Positions 39,075 to 49,250 of a stretch of 64,000 nucleotides of DNA are shown here, piece by piece. The notes beneath the pieces were generated by a model. It was given only the letters and a program-made list of their open reading frames with translations. It searched no databases and was not told the DNA's origin. Origin of the DNA: Flavobacteriales bacterium (GTDB lineage Bacteria; Bacteroidota; Bacteroidia; Flavobacteriales; Flavobacteriaceae); the NCBI GenBank assembly GCA_016777325.1, contig JADHRQ010000001.1:62001-126000 (forward strand), in the 5' to 3' direction. Within the stretch, counting starts at the first letter, position 1. Each line of letters starts with the position of its first letter. Made by a program: the position numbers and the translations under genes.

Positions 39075-41576
39075 ATGAATAAATTCTACTTATTTATCTT
39101 ATTAACTTTTACTTCCTATACATTTTCACAAGAATACACTGCTGAGCAACGTGCAAATTTTGCTAATCTATTATTTACTGTATCTGGTTCAGTTACTGAC
39201 TCAGAAACTAACGTTCCTCTTGAATATGCTACTATATCATTAAAGCATAAAAGATTACCAGATAAAATTTTTGGTGGAATAACGGATGAAAACGGAAAGT
39301 TCTCAGTGGAAGTAAACCCAGGAATGTACAATATAAAAATTGACTACATATCGTTTGAATCATATGTGGATGATAACTTAAGAGTTATTGAAAACACAGA
39401 TATTGGAAATATAGCTTTAAATCTTGATGTATCAATGCTTGATGAAGTTGAAGTTAGAGCTGAAAGAACTCAAGTTGAAATTAGATTAGATAAAAAAATA
39501 TATAATGTAGGTCAAGATATAACAGTAAGAGGAGGTAATGTATCAGATGTATTAGCTAATATTCCCTCAATTGATGTAGATTTTGATGGCAATATATCAT
39601 TAAGAGGAAATAACAATGTTACAATATTAATTAACGGAAAACCTTCTGGATTAGTTGGTTTATCTGGTCCTCAAGGGTTGAGATCAATCCCTTCTGAATC
39701 GATTGAAAAAGTTGAAGTCGTTACCTCACCTTCTGCTAGATATTCTGCTGAAGGAACTGCTGGAATTCTTAATATTATACTTAAAAAGCAAGATTTATTG
39801 GGTTTTAATGGTAATGTTGATTTAAATATTGGTGAACCAAAGAATACTGGAGCATCAGGAACATTCAACTTAAGAAATAACAAAATAAATTTTTTTAGTA
39901 CCACATCCATTAAAGATTCTGATAATAGTGGAAGTTTTATTGGAAATACTGAATACTTCAATAGTAATCTAAAAATTGACAACAATACAAACAGTAACAG
40001 AAATAGAAAAAACACATTCCTTAATCTAGGAGTTGAATATTACTTTGATGATGATACATCACTCTCTTTAAGTGGATTCTACAGAAAAGGTGATGAATTA
40101 AGTTACTCAAAAAACATAGTAAACGATATAACTAATATTGATATTGTATCCTCAAATGAGAGAGTAGCTAACGATGAAGAATTAGAGGAATCATTTGAAT
40201 ATTCATTGGATTTTTATAAAGATTTTGATGAAGATGGTCACACACTAAGTGCTAAAGTATCATATGAGGAGAATGATGAGAACTCAATTGATAAAATTGA
40301 AGATTACTCTACAATTCCATTTGTTTCGGAATCTTCTTTTGAAAGAACTACTAATATTGATTTTCAGAACAGGTTTTTAGCTCAAGTGGACTATGTTTAT
40401 CCTATTGATGAAAATACTGAATTTGAATTTGGGTATAGAGGTAGATTTCTAGATAGAGAAACTGATTTTGATGTTTCATTCCTTAGGGGTGGTACTTATC
40501 AATCAGACCCTGGATTATCTAACATCTTTAAGTACAATGAAAGTATTAATTCCTTTTATACTCAATTTGGTAAGAAAATTAACTCTGTATCTGTCTTACT
40601 TGGCCTAAGGTATGAGGCCTCTAAACAAGAAATTGATCAAAGAACAACTAATCAGTTTGAAGTAAAGAAATATTCAGACTTATTTCCAACTGTTAATCTT
40701 GCATATGAAATTTCAGATGTAGAATCTCTAACTTTAGGATACAGTAAAAGGGTAAGAAGACCAAGAGGTTGGGACATTAACCCATTTCCAAGAAGAAATT
40801 CAATAACATCTTACAGAAGAGGTAATCCATTTTTAGATCCAACATTTACATCTGCATATGAAGTTGATTACTTGAAAAGATTTAAAAAAATTACAATTAA
40901 TACTGCAATATTTTACAGACAATCTGATGGGAATGTTGAAAGAATTCAACAAGAAACAGGAGAATTAGTTGACTTAATAGTAGATAACGGAACAAATAAT
41001 CCTGTACTTCAGGTCCCAGTTCTTGAATACTATCCAATAAATTTATCTACAAATAAAAGATTTGGTTCTGAATTAAGCATAACGTATACACCTTCTAGAT
41101 CAGTTAGAATTAATGGTAGTTTTACTTTAAATTCTTCAAAAATAAGAGGTGATTATCTAGGTCAAAGTTTTGATTCTGACGATACTAATTGGAGTGCAAG
41201 ATTTAATGGATTTATTAGACTTCCCAAAAATTATAGTCTTCAATTTTTTGGTTTCTTAAGAGGTCCAAGTGAAAATGCATTTTCAAAAAGTAAAGCATTT
41301 GGATTCACAACGGCTGCAATTCAGAAAAGCATATTTAACAAAAAAGGGAATATCTCACTTAGATATTCTGATTTATTTAATACAGGAAAGTGGAGGTCAA
41401 TTACTACAAGAGAATCGTTTAGATCTGAATCTGAAGGTCAATGGAGAGAACCATCCTTAATATTAACTTTATCATATAGAATAAGTGAGGATAAATCTAA
41501 AAGAAAGCAAAGAGCTAGAAATAATCAACAAGAATTTAATGAAGGTGGTGGTGATGAAGGACCAATCTTTAACTAA
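39075..41576 (+). CDS. TonB-dependent receptor-like outer membrane beta-barrel protein with carboxypeptidase-regulatory-like N-terminal domain
   Basis: Signal peptide; VSGSVTDSETNVPLEYATISL domain; plug-like region VSDVLANIPSIDVDFDGNISLRGNNNVTILINGKPS; aromatic-rich beta-barrel. Confidence 0.9.
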   Translation: MNKFYLFILLTFTSYTFSQEYTAEQRANFANLLFTVSGSVTDSETNVPLEYATISLKHKRLPDKIFGGITDENGKFSVEVNPGMYNIKIDYISFESYVDDNLRVIENTDIGNIALNLDVSMLDEVEVRAERTQVEIRLDKKIYNVGQDITVRGGNVSDVLANIPSIDVDFDGNISLRGNNNVTILINGKPSGLVGLSGPQGLRSIPSESIEKVEVVTSPSARYSAEGTAGILNIILKKQDLLGFNGNVDLNIGEPKNTGASGTFNLRNNKINFFSTTSIKDSDNSGSFIGNTEYFNSNLKIDNNTNSNRNRKNTFLNLGVEYYFDDDTSLSLSGFYRKGDELSYSKNIVNDITNIDIVSSNERVANDEELEESFEYSLDFYKDFDEDGHTLSAKVSYEENDENSIDKIEDYSTIPFVSESSFERTTNIDFQNRFLAQVDYVYPIDENTEFEFGYRGRFLDRETDFDVSFLRGGTYQSDPGLSNIFKYNESINSFYTQFGKKINSVSVLLGLRYEASKQEIDQRTTNQFEVKKYSDLFPTVNLAYEISDVESLTLGYSKRVRRPRGWDINPFPRRNSITSYRRGNPFLDPTFTSAYEVDYLKRFKKITINTAIFYRQSDGNVERIQQETGELVDLIVDNGTNNPVLQVPVLEYYPINLSTNKRFGSELSITYTPSRSVRINGSFTLNSSKIRGDYLGQSFDSDDTNWSARFNGFIRLPKNYSLQFFGFLRGPSENAFSKSKAFGFTTAAIQKSIFNKKGNISLRYSDLFNTGKWRSITTRESFRSESEGQWREPSLILTLSYRISEDKSKRKQRARNNQQEFNEGGGDEGPIFN

Positions 41577-41731
41577 GACTTTAATTTGTTGGTTATAAAT
41601 TTTTTAACTTTTTGAAAGATATAAGACGAAGCCCAATATGGCGCAACAATTGCTAAGAAAATCATAAGCCAAAAGCCCATAGTGAATATTGCTAAAAAAG
41701 CTAAAAATCCGAGGTATTGTTGAAACTCCAT
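41573..41731 (-). CDS. Small membrane protein (52 aa)
   Basis: Reverse strand ATG at 41731: MEFQQYLGFLAFLAIFTMGFWLMIFLAIVAPYWASSYIFQKVKKFITNKLKS; convergent stop-overlap with upstream receptor gene; below ORF-track length cutoff. Confidence 0.55.
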   Translation of the reverse strand: MEFQQYLGFLAFLAIFTMGFWLMIFLAIVAPYWASSYIFQKVKKFITNKLKS

Positions 41732-41784
41732 ATATTTGTAATTGCTTAACAAAAGTAATTTTTTTTAAGTAAATTACAAAGGCC

Positions 41785-43182
41785 ATGAACTATAGAATTG
41801 AAAAAGATACATTAGGAGAAGTTAAAGTCCCTAAAGACTCGTTATGGGGAGCACAAACAGAAAGATCAAGGAAGAATTTTAAAATAGGTAATTCATCTTC
41901 AATGCCTATTGAAATTATTCACGCATATGCAATACTCAAAAAATCTGCTGCGCAAACAAATGAAGATCTTGGAGTATTATCAAAAGATAAATCTCTTCTA
42001 ATACAAAAAGTTTGTGAAGAAATCCTTGAAAATAAACATAATAATCAGTTTCCACTAGTTATTTGGCAAACAGGTTCAGGCACTCAAACAAATATGAATA
42101 TAAATGAGGTAATTTCTAACAGAGCTCATTTATTAGAAGGTAAGAAACTGGGTGAGTCAAATAAAACATTATCACCAAATGATGATGTTAATCTATCTCA
42201 GTCATCAAATGATACATTCCCTACAGCAATTAATATTGCTGCAATGAAAATAATTACAGAGAATACTCTTGTAAATCTCAGAAAATTAAAAGATAGTTTA
42301 AATAAAAAATCTCTAGAGTTTAATGAAATTGTTAAAATCGGAAGGACTCATTTAATGGATGCTACTCCGATAACTCTTGGTCAAGAGTTCTCTGGTTACG
42401 TTTCACAAATTGATCATGGAATTAATACAATAAAGAATGCAATAGATCATTTAAGTGAACTTCCAATTGGAGGAACTGCAGTTGGAACTGGACTTAATAC
42501 TCCTAAAGGGTATTCGTCAAAAATTGTTGAGTATATCTCTAAAAACTCAGAAATGTCTTTTAAAGAGTCTCTAAACAAGTTTGAAGGTATTGCAACTCAT
42601 GATTGTATAGTAGAGATGCATGGAGCTTTAAAAACTGTTGCAGCTTCAGTTTATAAAATATCAAATGACATAAGATTATTGGGATCTGGTCCTAGATCTG
42701 GACTAGGCGAATTAATACTTCCAGCCAATGAACCTGGAAGCTCTATTATGCCAGGAAAGGTAAATCCAACACAATGTGAAGCAATTTCAATGGTTTGTGC
42801 TCAAATTATTGGAAATGATGTTGCTGTTAGTTTTGCAGGAGCTAATGGACATTTTGAGTTGAATGTTTTTAAACCTCTATTCGCTTTTAACATTATTGAA
42901 TCATCAAAATTACTGGGTGATGCCTCACTTAGTTTTACTGAAAATTGTATAGATGGTATTAAACCTAACAATAAGAAAATTGAAGAATTCTTAAATGATT
43001 CTTTAATGCTGGTAACTGCACTAAATTCTAAAATTGGATATTATAAGGCAGCTGATATAGCAAATAAGGCATATAAAGAAGATATTACTCTTAAAGAAGC
43101 TGCACTTAAATTAGCTTACTTAACAGAAGATGAATTTGATCAATATGTGAATCCCGCTAGAATGACCAGTAATGAAGGTTAG
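41785..43182 (+). CDS. fumC: Class II fumarate hydratase
   Basis: [49 protein letters not shown]. Confidence 0.97.
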   Translation: MNYRIEKDTLGEVKVPKDSLWGAQTERSRKNFKIGNSSSMPIEIIHAYAILKKSAAQTNEDLGVLSKDKSLLIQKVCEEILENKHNNQFPLVIWQTGSGTQTNMNINEVISNRAHLLEGKKLGESNKTLSPNDDVNLSQSSNDTFPTAINIAAMKIITENTLVNLRKLKDSLNKKSLEFNEIVKIGRTHLMDATPITLGQEFSGYVSQIDHGINTIKNAIDHLSELPIGGTAVGTGLNTPKGYSSKIVEYISKNSEMSFKESLNKFEGIATHDCIVEMHGALKTVAASVYKISNDIRLLGSGPRSGLGELILPANEPGSSIMPGKVNPTQCEAISMVCAQIIGNDVAVSFAGANGHFELNVFKPLFAFNIIESSKLLGDASLSFTENCIDGIKPNNKKIEEFLNDSLMLVTALNSKIGYYKAADIANKAYKEDITLKEAALKLAYLTEDEFDQYVNPARMTSNEG

Positions 43183-43648
43183 TATAGTACCATTTCAAGA
43201 TAAATATTCAAAACACTTTTATAATCTAAATTATGATTGGCTAAAAGAATATTTTTATGTAGAAGAATATGATGAGAAAGTTCTTAGGAACTGTAAAGAA
43301 GAAATAATTAATAAAGGTGGTTATATATTTTTTGCAATTTATAAGTCTGATGTGGTTGGGACTATGGCACTTTTGCCAAGAGAAAAAAAAATTTATGAAT
43401 TAAATAAAATGGCAGTTAAAAAAGATTTAAGAGGGAAAGGTATTGGTCATAAACTAATCCAATTCATAATAGACTTTGCAAAAAATAAAAAATTTAAATC
43501 AGTAATATTATATTCTAATACAGTTCTTAAAAATTCTATCCATTTATATAATAAATTTGGATTCAAAGAAATAGATTCAGAAGGAAGTACACCATACAGA
43601 AGGAGTGATATTAAGATGGAATTAATACTATCTAGTTCTAGAAAATAA
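43172..43648 (+). CDS. GNAT family N-acetyltransferase
   Basis: [25 protein letters not shown] CoA-binding motif. Confidence 0.87.
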   Translation: MKVSIVPFQDKYSKHFYNLNYDWLKEYFYVEEYDEKVLRNCKEEIINKGGYIFFAIYKSDVVGTMALLPREKKIYELNKMAVKKDLRGKGIGHKLIQFIIDFAKNKKFKSVILYSNTVLKNSIHLYNKFGFKEIDSEGSTPYRRSDIKMELILSSSRK

Positions 43649-44530
43649 TTTTTCTCTCCAATTAATCCAAGAGTATTTTCTTGCAAAGATTGCAAGAAGT
43701 ATAGGGTATACAACGAAAGGAGCTATAAAATCTGTTATTCCAAGGCTAGGTTCAGATATATCAATTAAAATAGATTCAGTCTGAAATACTGTCCAATCAG
43801 CAGTTACTAATAGAGCAGCTATTAGATTGTTTGCAGCGTGAAAACCAAGAGCAAGTTCTAGACCATCATCCATTAATGTCATTATACCCAGCAAAAATCC
43901 CACAGTGATGTAGAGAAAAATAAATTCATAACCTAATGCTGTTATTTCTGGATTAGCTAGGTGAAGAGAACCAAATACAACTGATGAAAGAAAAAGAGCC
44001 ATAAATCTACTGTTTAACCAATGACCAAAACCTTGCATTAGATAACCCCTAAAAACAATTTCTTCAACACTAGTTTGAATTGGAATAAATAAAATTGCAA
44101 TAACAGCTAAAATCAAAAATTCTTTAAGCTTAAAATTTATTTCATAGCTTTCAGGACTTAGAGAATATTCTATGAAAACAAAAGCTGAAACAATAGATCC
44201 CCAAAGCATAAATGAGTACATAACTCTCTCAAGATCAATTTTTTTTCTACTTGATAAAATAGACATAATAGGAAGATCATGAAGCTTATTAACAACTAAC
44301 CAAATCCCAGGTACTACAGCTACAAAACTTAGTAATAAAAGAAATAATCTTAGATTAGAAGGGATAGATTTAAAAATATCCATTGGGTTTGCATCAGGAC
44401 TAGGAAATTCTGTTGGCAAAAAAGGTATCATTGGGAGTTGCCCAATGAAACTAAAAAAAATTAAGATAAATGAACCAAGAATATAATACCCAAAGTTCTT
44501 TAACCTATATGATTTATCAAATAAAAACAT
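43628..44530 (-). CDS. CPBP family intramembrane metalloprotease (CAAX protease/Rce1-like)
   Basis: EEIVFRGYLMQG motif, FGSLH, and LGFHAANN motifs in a polytopic membrane protein. Confidence 0.9.
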   Translation of the reverse strand: MFLFDKSYRLKNFGYYILGSFILIFFSFIGQLPMIPFLPTEFPSPDANPMDIFKSIPSNLRLFLLLLSFVAVVPGIWLVVNKLHDLPIMSILSSRKKIDLERVMYSFMLWGSIVSAFVFIEYSLSPESYEINFKLKEFLILAVIAILFIPIQTSVEEIVFRGYLMQGFGHWLNSRFMALFLSSVVFGSLHLANPEITALGYEFIFLYITVGFLLGIMTLMDDGLELALGFHAANNLIAALLVTADWTVFQTESILIDISEPSLGITDFIAPFVVYPILLAIFARKYSWINWREKLFSRTR

Positions 44531-45882
44531 TATTGAAAATTAGCTAAAATTATCATATAAAGAAATGAGAATAACATATGGAAATAAATAGTATGGATAT
44601 TATATGTAATAAGTTTCCTGCTATTATAATATTTAAATAGTCCAGAGATTAAATAATAAGAATAAAACATCGTAACTGGAATTAGAAAATACAAAAACAA
44701 TGTACCTTGAGTCTCATTTACAATATTTTTTGAGATTATATACAATGAACCAATTGCTAAAGTTGAATTAAGAGCATATATCCATCTAGAAGCTTTTTTC
44801 CCTAGTAGAACCACTAAATGATTTTTACCCACTTTCTTATCAGATGTATAATCTGGATACTGATTTATAAAAAGTATGTTAGTTGTTAATAGACCTATTG
44901 GTACTCCTAATAATAATATGTTATAAAATTCAATTGTGTAAGGTATTATTGTCTCGCTAGCAATTGCAAAACCTGTGCCAAGAGTAAGTAATGGTCCAAA
45001 GGATAAAAATATTGAAAGCTCACCTAGCCCATATCTAGATGAAAGTCTAATAGGTTTAGCTGTATAAAAATATCCAACAAGAACGCCAATTAAAGCTATT
45101 ACTGCAGCATAATATGCGTTACTTATTGATCCCGTATTATAGTAACTTATATACAATATTCCAGCAGCAGTTAATAAACCTAAAACAAACATTATGTTTG
45201 CTAAGTTTTTAGTGCCTCTAAGTGTAATTAATCCCAATTCAACAGCTCTACTTCCCCCAGAAAGCTGAGCACCTTTTAGAATAGGTGAATTCATACCAGC
45301 ATTAAAATATTCTGTATTCGCTTCATCTGTTCCATGTGTGACATCAAAATAGTCATTATACAAATTTGAGAATAAGTGAAAAAACAGTATACCAAAAGTT
45401 GTAAGAGTTAGAGAGAGGGTGCTAAACAAACTATCTCCAATACCAGCATAATAACAACCTATAAGGAAGACAGGAAATAAAGACGCAGATGCAAATCCAA
45501 CTCTGGTAATTGCAACCCCTTTAATTATTTTAGTTCCCAAGTTTATTTTAATATTTACATCTTCATCTATTACTTCAGTTATACCACAATATCCTGTTTG
45601 AGGATTGTCTTTTCCATTTGCAAAATTTGGAGTAATTTTAATTCTAGCATTAAAGGTACTTCCATCTTTCCTTACAAAATTTGTCTTGGTAACATGCTCA
45701 CCAGTTTCGTTGGCATCTTTTAACCAACCTAATACATTTTGTAGAACAATTTCACCTGGAGAAAATATTGAAACTCTTTTAATACCTACAAGATTTTTTG
45801 GATCATACCCAAACATTTTAGCGGCTCCATCATTTAGGTTTGTAATTAAACCTTCCATATCACAAATTATTACACTTTTCAT
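44530..45882 (-). CDS. Fusion protein: N-terminal PAS domain plus C-terminal UbiA/MenA-type prenyltransferase
   Basis: PAS: MKSVIICDMEGLITNLNDGAAKMFGYDPKNLVGIKRVSIFSP...FVRKDGSTFNARIKITP...GYCGITEVIDE. UbiA: HLFSNLYNDYFDVTHGTDEAN (NDxxDxxxD-like) and second Asp-rich motif NQYPDYTSDKKVGKNHLVVLLG. ORF-track start at 45903 is TTG within a -7 element; ATG at 45882 preferred. Confidence 0.9.
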   Translation of the reverse strand: MKSVIICDMEGLITNLNDGAAKMFGYDPKNLVGIKRVSIFSPGEIVLQNVLGWLKDANETGEHVTKTNFVRKDGSTFNARIKITPNFANGKDNPQTGYCGITEVIDEDVNIKINLGTKIIKGVAITRVGFASASLFPVFLIGCYYAGIGDSLFSTLSLTLTTFGILFFHLFSNLYNDYFDVTHGTDEANTEYFNAGMNSPILKGAQLSGGSRAVELGLITLRGTKNLANIMFVLGLLTAAGILYISYYNTGSISNAYYAAVIALIGVLVGYFYTAKPIRLSSRYGLGELSIFLSFGPLLTLGTGFAIASETIIPYTIEFYNILLLGVPIGLLTTNILFINQYPDYTSDKKVGKNHLVVLLGKKASRWIYALNSTLAIGSLYIISKNIVNETQGTLFLYFLIPVTMFYSYYLISGLFKYYNSRKLITYNIHTIYFHMLFSFLYMIILANFQ

Positions 45883-45900
45883 ATAGATTATTTTTGATGG

Positions 45901-45908
45901 CAAATTTA
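45901..45908 (-). promoter_or_regulatory. Putative -7 element TAAATTTG for the PAS-prenyltransferase operon
   Basis: TAnnTTTG match on the minus strand 18 nt before the ATG at 45882; no clear -33 TTG. Confidence 0.35.
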
Positions 45909-45921
45909 CAGTGTGATAATC

Positions 45922-45952
45922 TTAAATAAAAACATTTTTGAATTTTATTTAA
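45922..45952. repeat. AT-rich inverted repeat TTAAATAAAA-N11-TTTTATTTAA
   Basis: Perfect 10-bp arms in the intergenic region upstream of the PAS-prenyltransferase gene. Confidence 0.5.
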
Positions 45953-45982
45953 AATATGTGTTATAAAAAAAGTAACTGAGAA

Positions 45983-46417
45983 TTATGTCTTTTGTTTGTT
46001 AATTGTTAGGGTAGTCAATTTAGCAAATGAAATATCTTTATGATTTTCATCAGTAATAGAGATTTTCCATAGCTGCATTGTCCTTCCCATGTGAACAGGA
46101 GTAGCTTTTGCATAAACATAGCCTTCACTTATACCTCTAACATGATTAATAGACAGTTCAACTCCCCTAAGCATTTGATTTTTTTTCATTGAAAAAATTG
46201 CTGCAGCTGAACTTCCAACAGTTTCAGCTAGAGCAGCTGTAGCACCTCCATGAAGAACACCTGCTGGTTGATGAAGATTTGGAGTTACTTTCATTTTTGC
46301 CTCTAAAAAGTATTCACCAACATCAGTAAAAATAATACCAAGTGTTGAAACTAAAGTTCCTTTACAACGATCATTAGCTTCTTTAAGGATAGATTCCTTG
46401 AACTTTTCATCAAACAT
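45983..46417 (-). CDS. PaaI/YdiI-type hotdog-fold thioesterase
   Basis: HQPAGVLHGGATAALAETVGSSAA hotdog motif. Confidence 0.9.
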   Translation of the reverse strand: MFDEKFKESILKEANDRCKGTLVSTLGIIFTDVGEYFLEAKMKVTPNLHQPAGVLHGGATAALAETVGSSAAAIFSMKKNQMLRGVELSINHVRGISEGYVYAKATPVHMGRTMQLWKISITDENHKDISFAKLTTLTINKQKT

Positions 46418-48325
46418 TTAATCTTCTTTAACCTCTTCAAAATCAACATCCTGAACATCGTCACCCTTTGAATCATTATCAGAAGCAGTATCACCAGCGC
46501 CTTCTGGTTTAGCTTCACCTTCAGCTTGAGCTTTATACATTTCTTCTGACGCGTTTTTCCATGCTTCATTGATTGTGTTTAAACTTTCATCAATCTTATC
46601 AAGGTCTTTAGATTCATGTGCTTTTTTCAAGTCTTCCAATGCTGCTTCAATTGGATTCTTTTTATCATCAGACAATTTATCTCCAAAATCTTTAAGTTGT
46701 TTTTCAGTTTGGAATATCATTTGATCTGCACTATTAAGCTTGTCAACCTCTTCTTTTGCTTTTTGATCAGCATCAGCATTAGCTTCTGCCTCTTTTTTCA
46801 TTTTTTCAATTTCTTCTTCAGTTAAACCAGAAGAAGCTTCAATCCTAATATCTTGAGATTTATTAGTTGCTTTATCTAATGCACTTACATTAATAATTCC
46901 ATTAGCATCAATATCAAAAGTGACCTCAATTTGAGGAGTACCTCTTTGAGCTGGAGGAATTCCATCTAAATGGAACCTTCCAATTGTCTTATTATCTTTT
47001 GCCATTGGTCTTTCTCCTTGTAAAACATGAATTTCTACAGAAGGCTGATTGTCTGCCGCTGTAGAAAAAATCTGAGATTTTTTAGTTGGGATAGTTGTAT
47101 TAGACTCTATAAGCTTAGTCATAACATTACCCATTGTTTCAATACCTAATGATAAAGGTGTTACATCAAGAAGAAGAACATCTTCTACATCTCCAGAAAG
47201 AACCCCTCCTTGAATAGCAGCTCCAACAGCAACAACTTCATCAGGATTTACTCCTTTAGATGGTTTTTTTCCAAATAAAGCTTCAACTTCGTTTTGGATA
47301 ATAGGAATTCTAGTTGATCCTCCAACTAAAATTACCTCATCAATATCTTTTTTTGTTAGACCAGCATCTTTAAGTGCTTTTTTAACAGGCTCCATAGATC
47401 TTTTGACCAATGTATCAGATAATTGCTCAAACTTAGCTCTGGTTAAAGTAGTTACAAGGTGTTTTGGACCAGAAGAAGTAGCAGTTACATATGGCAAGTT
47501 AATTTCAGTCTGTGCTGACGAAGAAAGCTCAATTTTAGCTTTTTCAGCTGCTTCTTTTAATCTTTGAAGAGCCATAGAATCATCTCTTAGATCAATTTGT
47601 TCGTTATTTTTAAACTCTTCTGCTAAGAAGTCTATTATTACTTGATCAAAATCATCACCACCTAAGTGGGTGTCTCCATTAGTTGATAATACTTCGAATA
47701 CTCCATCACCCAGCTCTAAAATTGATATATCAAATGTACCACCTCCAAGATCATAAACAGCTATCTTTTTATCTGTTCCTCCTTTGTCCATTCCATATGC
47801 CAATGCTGCAGCAGTTGGCTCATTTATTATCCTTTGAACTTTCAATCCTGAAATTTCACAAGCCTCCTTAGTTGCTTGTCTCTGAGAATCATTGAAATAT
47901 GCAGGGACAGTAACAACAGCTTCTGTTACAGTTTGACCAAGATAATCTTCCGCAGTTTTCTTCATTTTTTGAAGTACCATGGCAGATAATTCTTGTGGTG
48001 AATACAATCTTCCATCAATATCTACTCTAGGTGTATCATTATCACCTTTGACAACTTTGTAGGCAACAGTTTTAACATCATTAGATGACTCCGAGTACTT
48101 ATTACCCATAAATCTTTTTACAGATGCAATTGTTTTTTCAGGATTAGTAACGGCCTGTCTTTTAGCAGGATCACCTACCTTGATTTCCCCATCTTCTACA
48201 AATGCAATTACGGATGGTGTAGTTCTTTTTCCTTCAGCGTTAGGAATAACAACTGGTTCACTACCCTCCATAACAGAAACACATGAATTTGTTGTTCCTA
48301 AATCAATTCCAATAATTTTACTCAT
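46418..48325 (-). CDS. dnaK: Chaperone protein DnaK (Hsp70)
   Basis: [21 protein letters not shown] start (ATG 48325), [29 protein letters not shown]-track start 48352 is an upstream TTG. Confidence 0.98.
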   Translation of the reverse strand: MSKIIGIDLGTTNSCVSVMEGSEPVVIPNAEGKRTTPSVIAFVEDGEIKVGDPAKRQAVTNPEKTIASVKRFMGNKYSESSNDVKTVAYKVVKGDNDTPRVDIDGRLYSPQELSAMVLQKMKKTAEDYLGQTVTEAVVTVPAYFNDSQRQATKEACEISGLKVQRIINEPTAAALAYGMDKGGTDKKIAVYDLGGGTFDISILELGDGVFEVLSTNGDTHLGGDDFDQVIIDFLAEEFKNNEQIDLRDDSMALQRLKEAAEKAKIELSSSAQTEINLPYVTATSSGPKHLVTTLTRAKFEQLSDTLVKRSMEPVKKALKDAGLTKKDIDEVILVGGSTRIPIIQNEVEALFGKKPSKGVNPDEVVAVGAAIQGGVLSGDVEDVLLLDVTPLSLGIETMGNVMTKLIESNTTIPTKKSQIFSTAADNQPSVEIHVLQGERPMAKDNKTIGRFHLDGIPPAQRGTPQIEVTFDIDANGIINVSALDKATNKSQDIRIEASSGLTEEEIEKMKKEAEANADADQKAKEEVDKLNSADQMIFQTEKQLKDFGDKLSDDKKNPIEAALEDLKKAHESKDLDKIDESLNTINEAWKNASEEMYKAQAEGEAKPEGAGDTASDNDSKGDDVQDVDFEEVKED

Positions 48326-48375
48326 AATATATTTTTTAAATAATAAAGACAACCATTATGCCATTTTAATTTAAG

Positions 48376-48390
48376 TGACATTCTGTCATA
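48376..48390 (-). promoter_or_regulatory. Candidate heat-shock regulatory palindrome TATGACAGAATGTCA upstream of dnaK
   Basis: Perfect inverted repeat TGACA-NNN-TGTCA, 51-65 nt upstream of the dnaK ATG; similar sequence upstream of lon. Confidence 0.5.
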
Positions 48391-48411
48391 TTATTATAAC
48401 TTTATTTACAC

Positions 48412-48419
48412 TATTTTTG
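48412..48419 (+). promoter_or_regulatory. Putative -7 element TATTTTTG for panB
   Basis: TAnnTTTG match 14 nt before panB ATG; no clear -33 TTG. Confidence 0.35.
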
Positions 48420-48433
48420 TGTAAAAAGTAAAA

Positions 48434-49249
48434 ATGAATAACTATTCTAACACTAGCAGAGTTACCATTAAGGTACTTGAACAAATGAAGAATGAAGGCG
48501 ATAAAATTTCAATGCTTACTGCTTATGATTTTAGTTTTGCTAAAATAATAGACGAAGCTGGTATAGACATAATTCTAGTTGGAGATTCTGCCTCTAATGT
48601 AATGGCAGGACACGAAACAACATTACCAATTACTTTAGATCAGATGATCTATCATGCTAGTGCCGTAGTAAGAGCTGTAAAAAGAGCCTTGGTAGTTGTA
48701 GATCTTCCGTTTGGAACATATCAAGCAGACTCTAAAGAAGCATTAAAATCTGCTATTAGAATTATGAAAGAGTCTGGGGCTCATGCAGTAAAACTTGAAG
48801 GAGGGCATTTAGCTAAAGAATCTATTGAAAGAATAATTCAGGCTGGTATACCTGTTATGGGGCATTTAGGGTTAACCCCTCAATCTATTTATAAATTTGG
48901 AACATATACTGTAAGAGCTAAAGATGATGATGAGGCGAATACGCTAATAGATGATTCTAAAATGCTGGAAAATATTGGTTGTTTCTCCATTGTTTTAGAA
49001 AAAATACCAAATATATTGGCAAAAAAAGTAGCATCAATGTTAAAACTACCAATTATAGGGATTGGTGCAGGCTCTGAAGTTGATGGACAGGTACTTGTGT
49101 CTCATGACATGCTTGGTATGAACAAAGATTTTAGCCCTAGGTTTTTAAGAAGATACCTAGATCTAGATTCTCTAGTTAGCAAAGCCGTCAAAAAATATTC
49201 TTCTGATATTAAAACTGGAAGTTTCCCAAATAAAGAAGAGCAGTACTAA
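48434..49249 (+). CDS. panB: 3-methyl-2-oxobutanoate hydroxymethyltransferase
   Basis: [45 protein letters not shown]. Confidence 0.97.
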   Translation: MNNYSNTSRVTIKVLEQMKNEGDKISMLTAYDFSFAKIIDEAGIDIILVGDSASNVMAGHETTLPITLDQMIYHASAVVRAVKRALVVVDLPFGTYQADSKEALKSAIRIMKESGAHAVKLEGGHLAKESIERIIQAGIPVMGHLGLTPQSIYKFGTYTVRAKDDDEANTLIDDSKMLENIGCFSIVLEKIPNILAKKVASMLKLPIIGIGAGSEVDGQVLVSHDMLGMNKDFSPRFLRRYLDLDSLVSKAVKKYSSDIKTGSFPNKEEQY

Positions 49250-49250
49250 T

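Noticed and set aside
39116-40015. Minus-strand ORFs inside the outer-membrane receptor gene
   Set aside because: Antisense shadows of a strong coding frame; composition typical of reverse-complement artefacts.
45904-45982. CIRCE-type HrcA element near dnaK operon end
   Set aside because: Inverted repeat here is pure A/T and unrelated to TTAGCACTC-N9-GAGTGCTAA.
46351-46569. 72-aa lysine-rich minus-strand ORF
   Set aside because: Out-of-frame shadow ORF over the acidic dnaK C-terminus and the thioesterase start.
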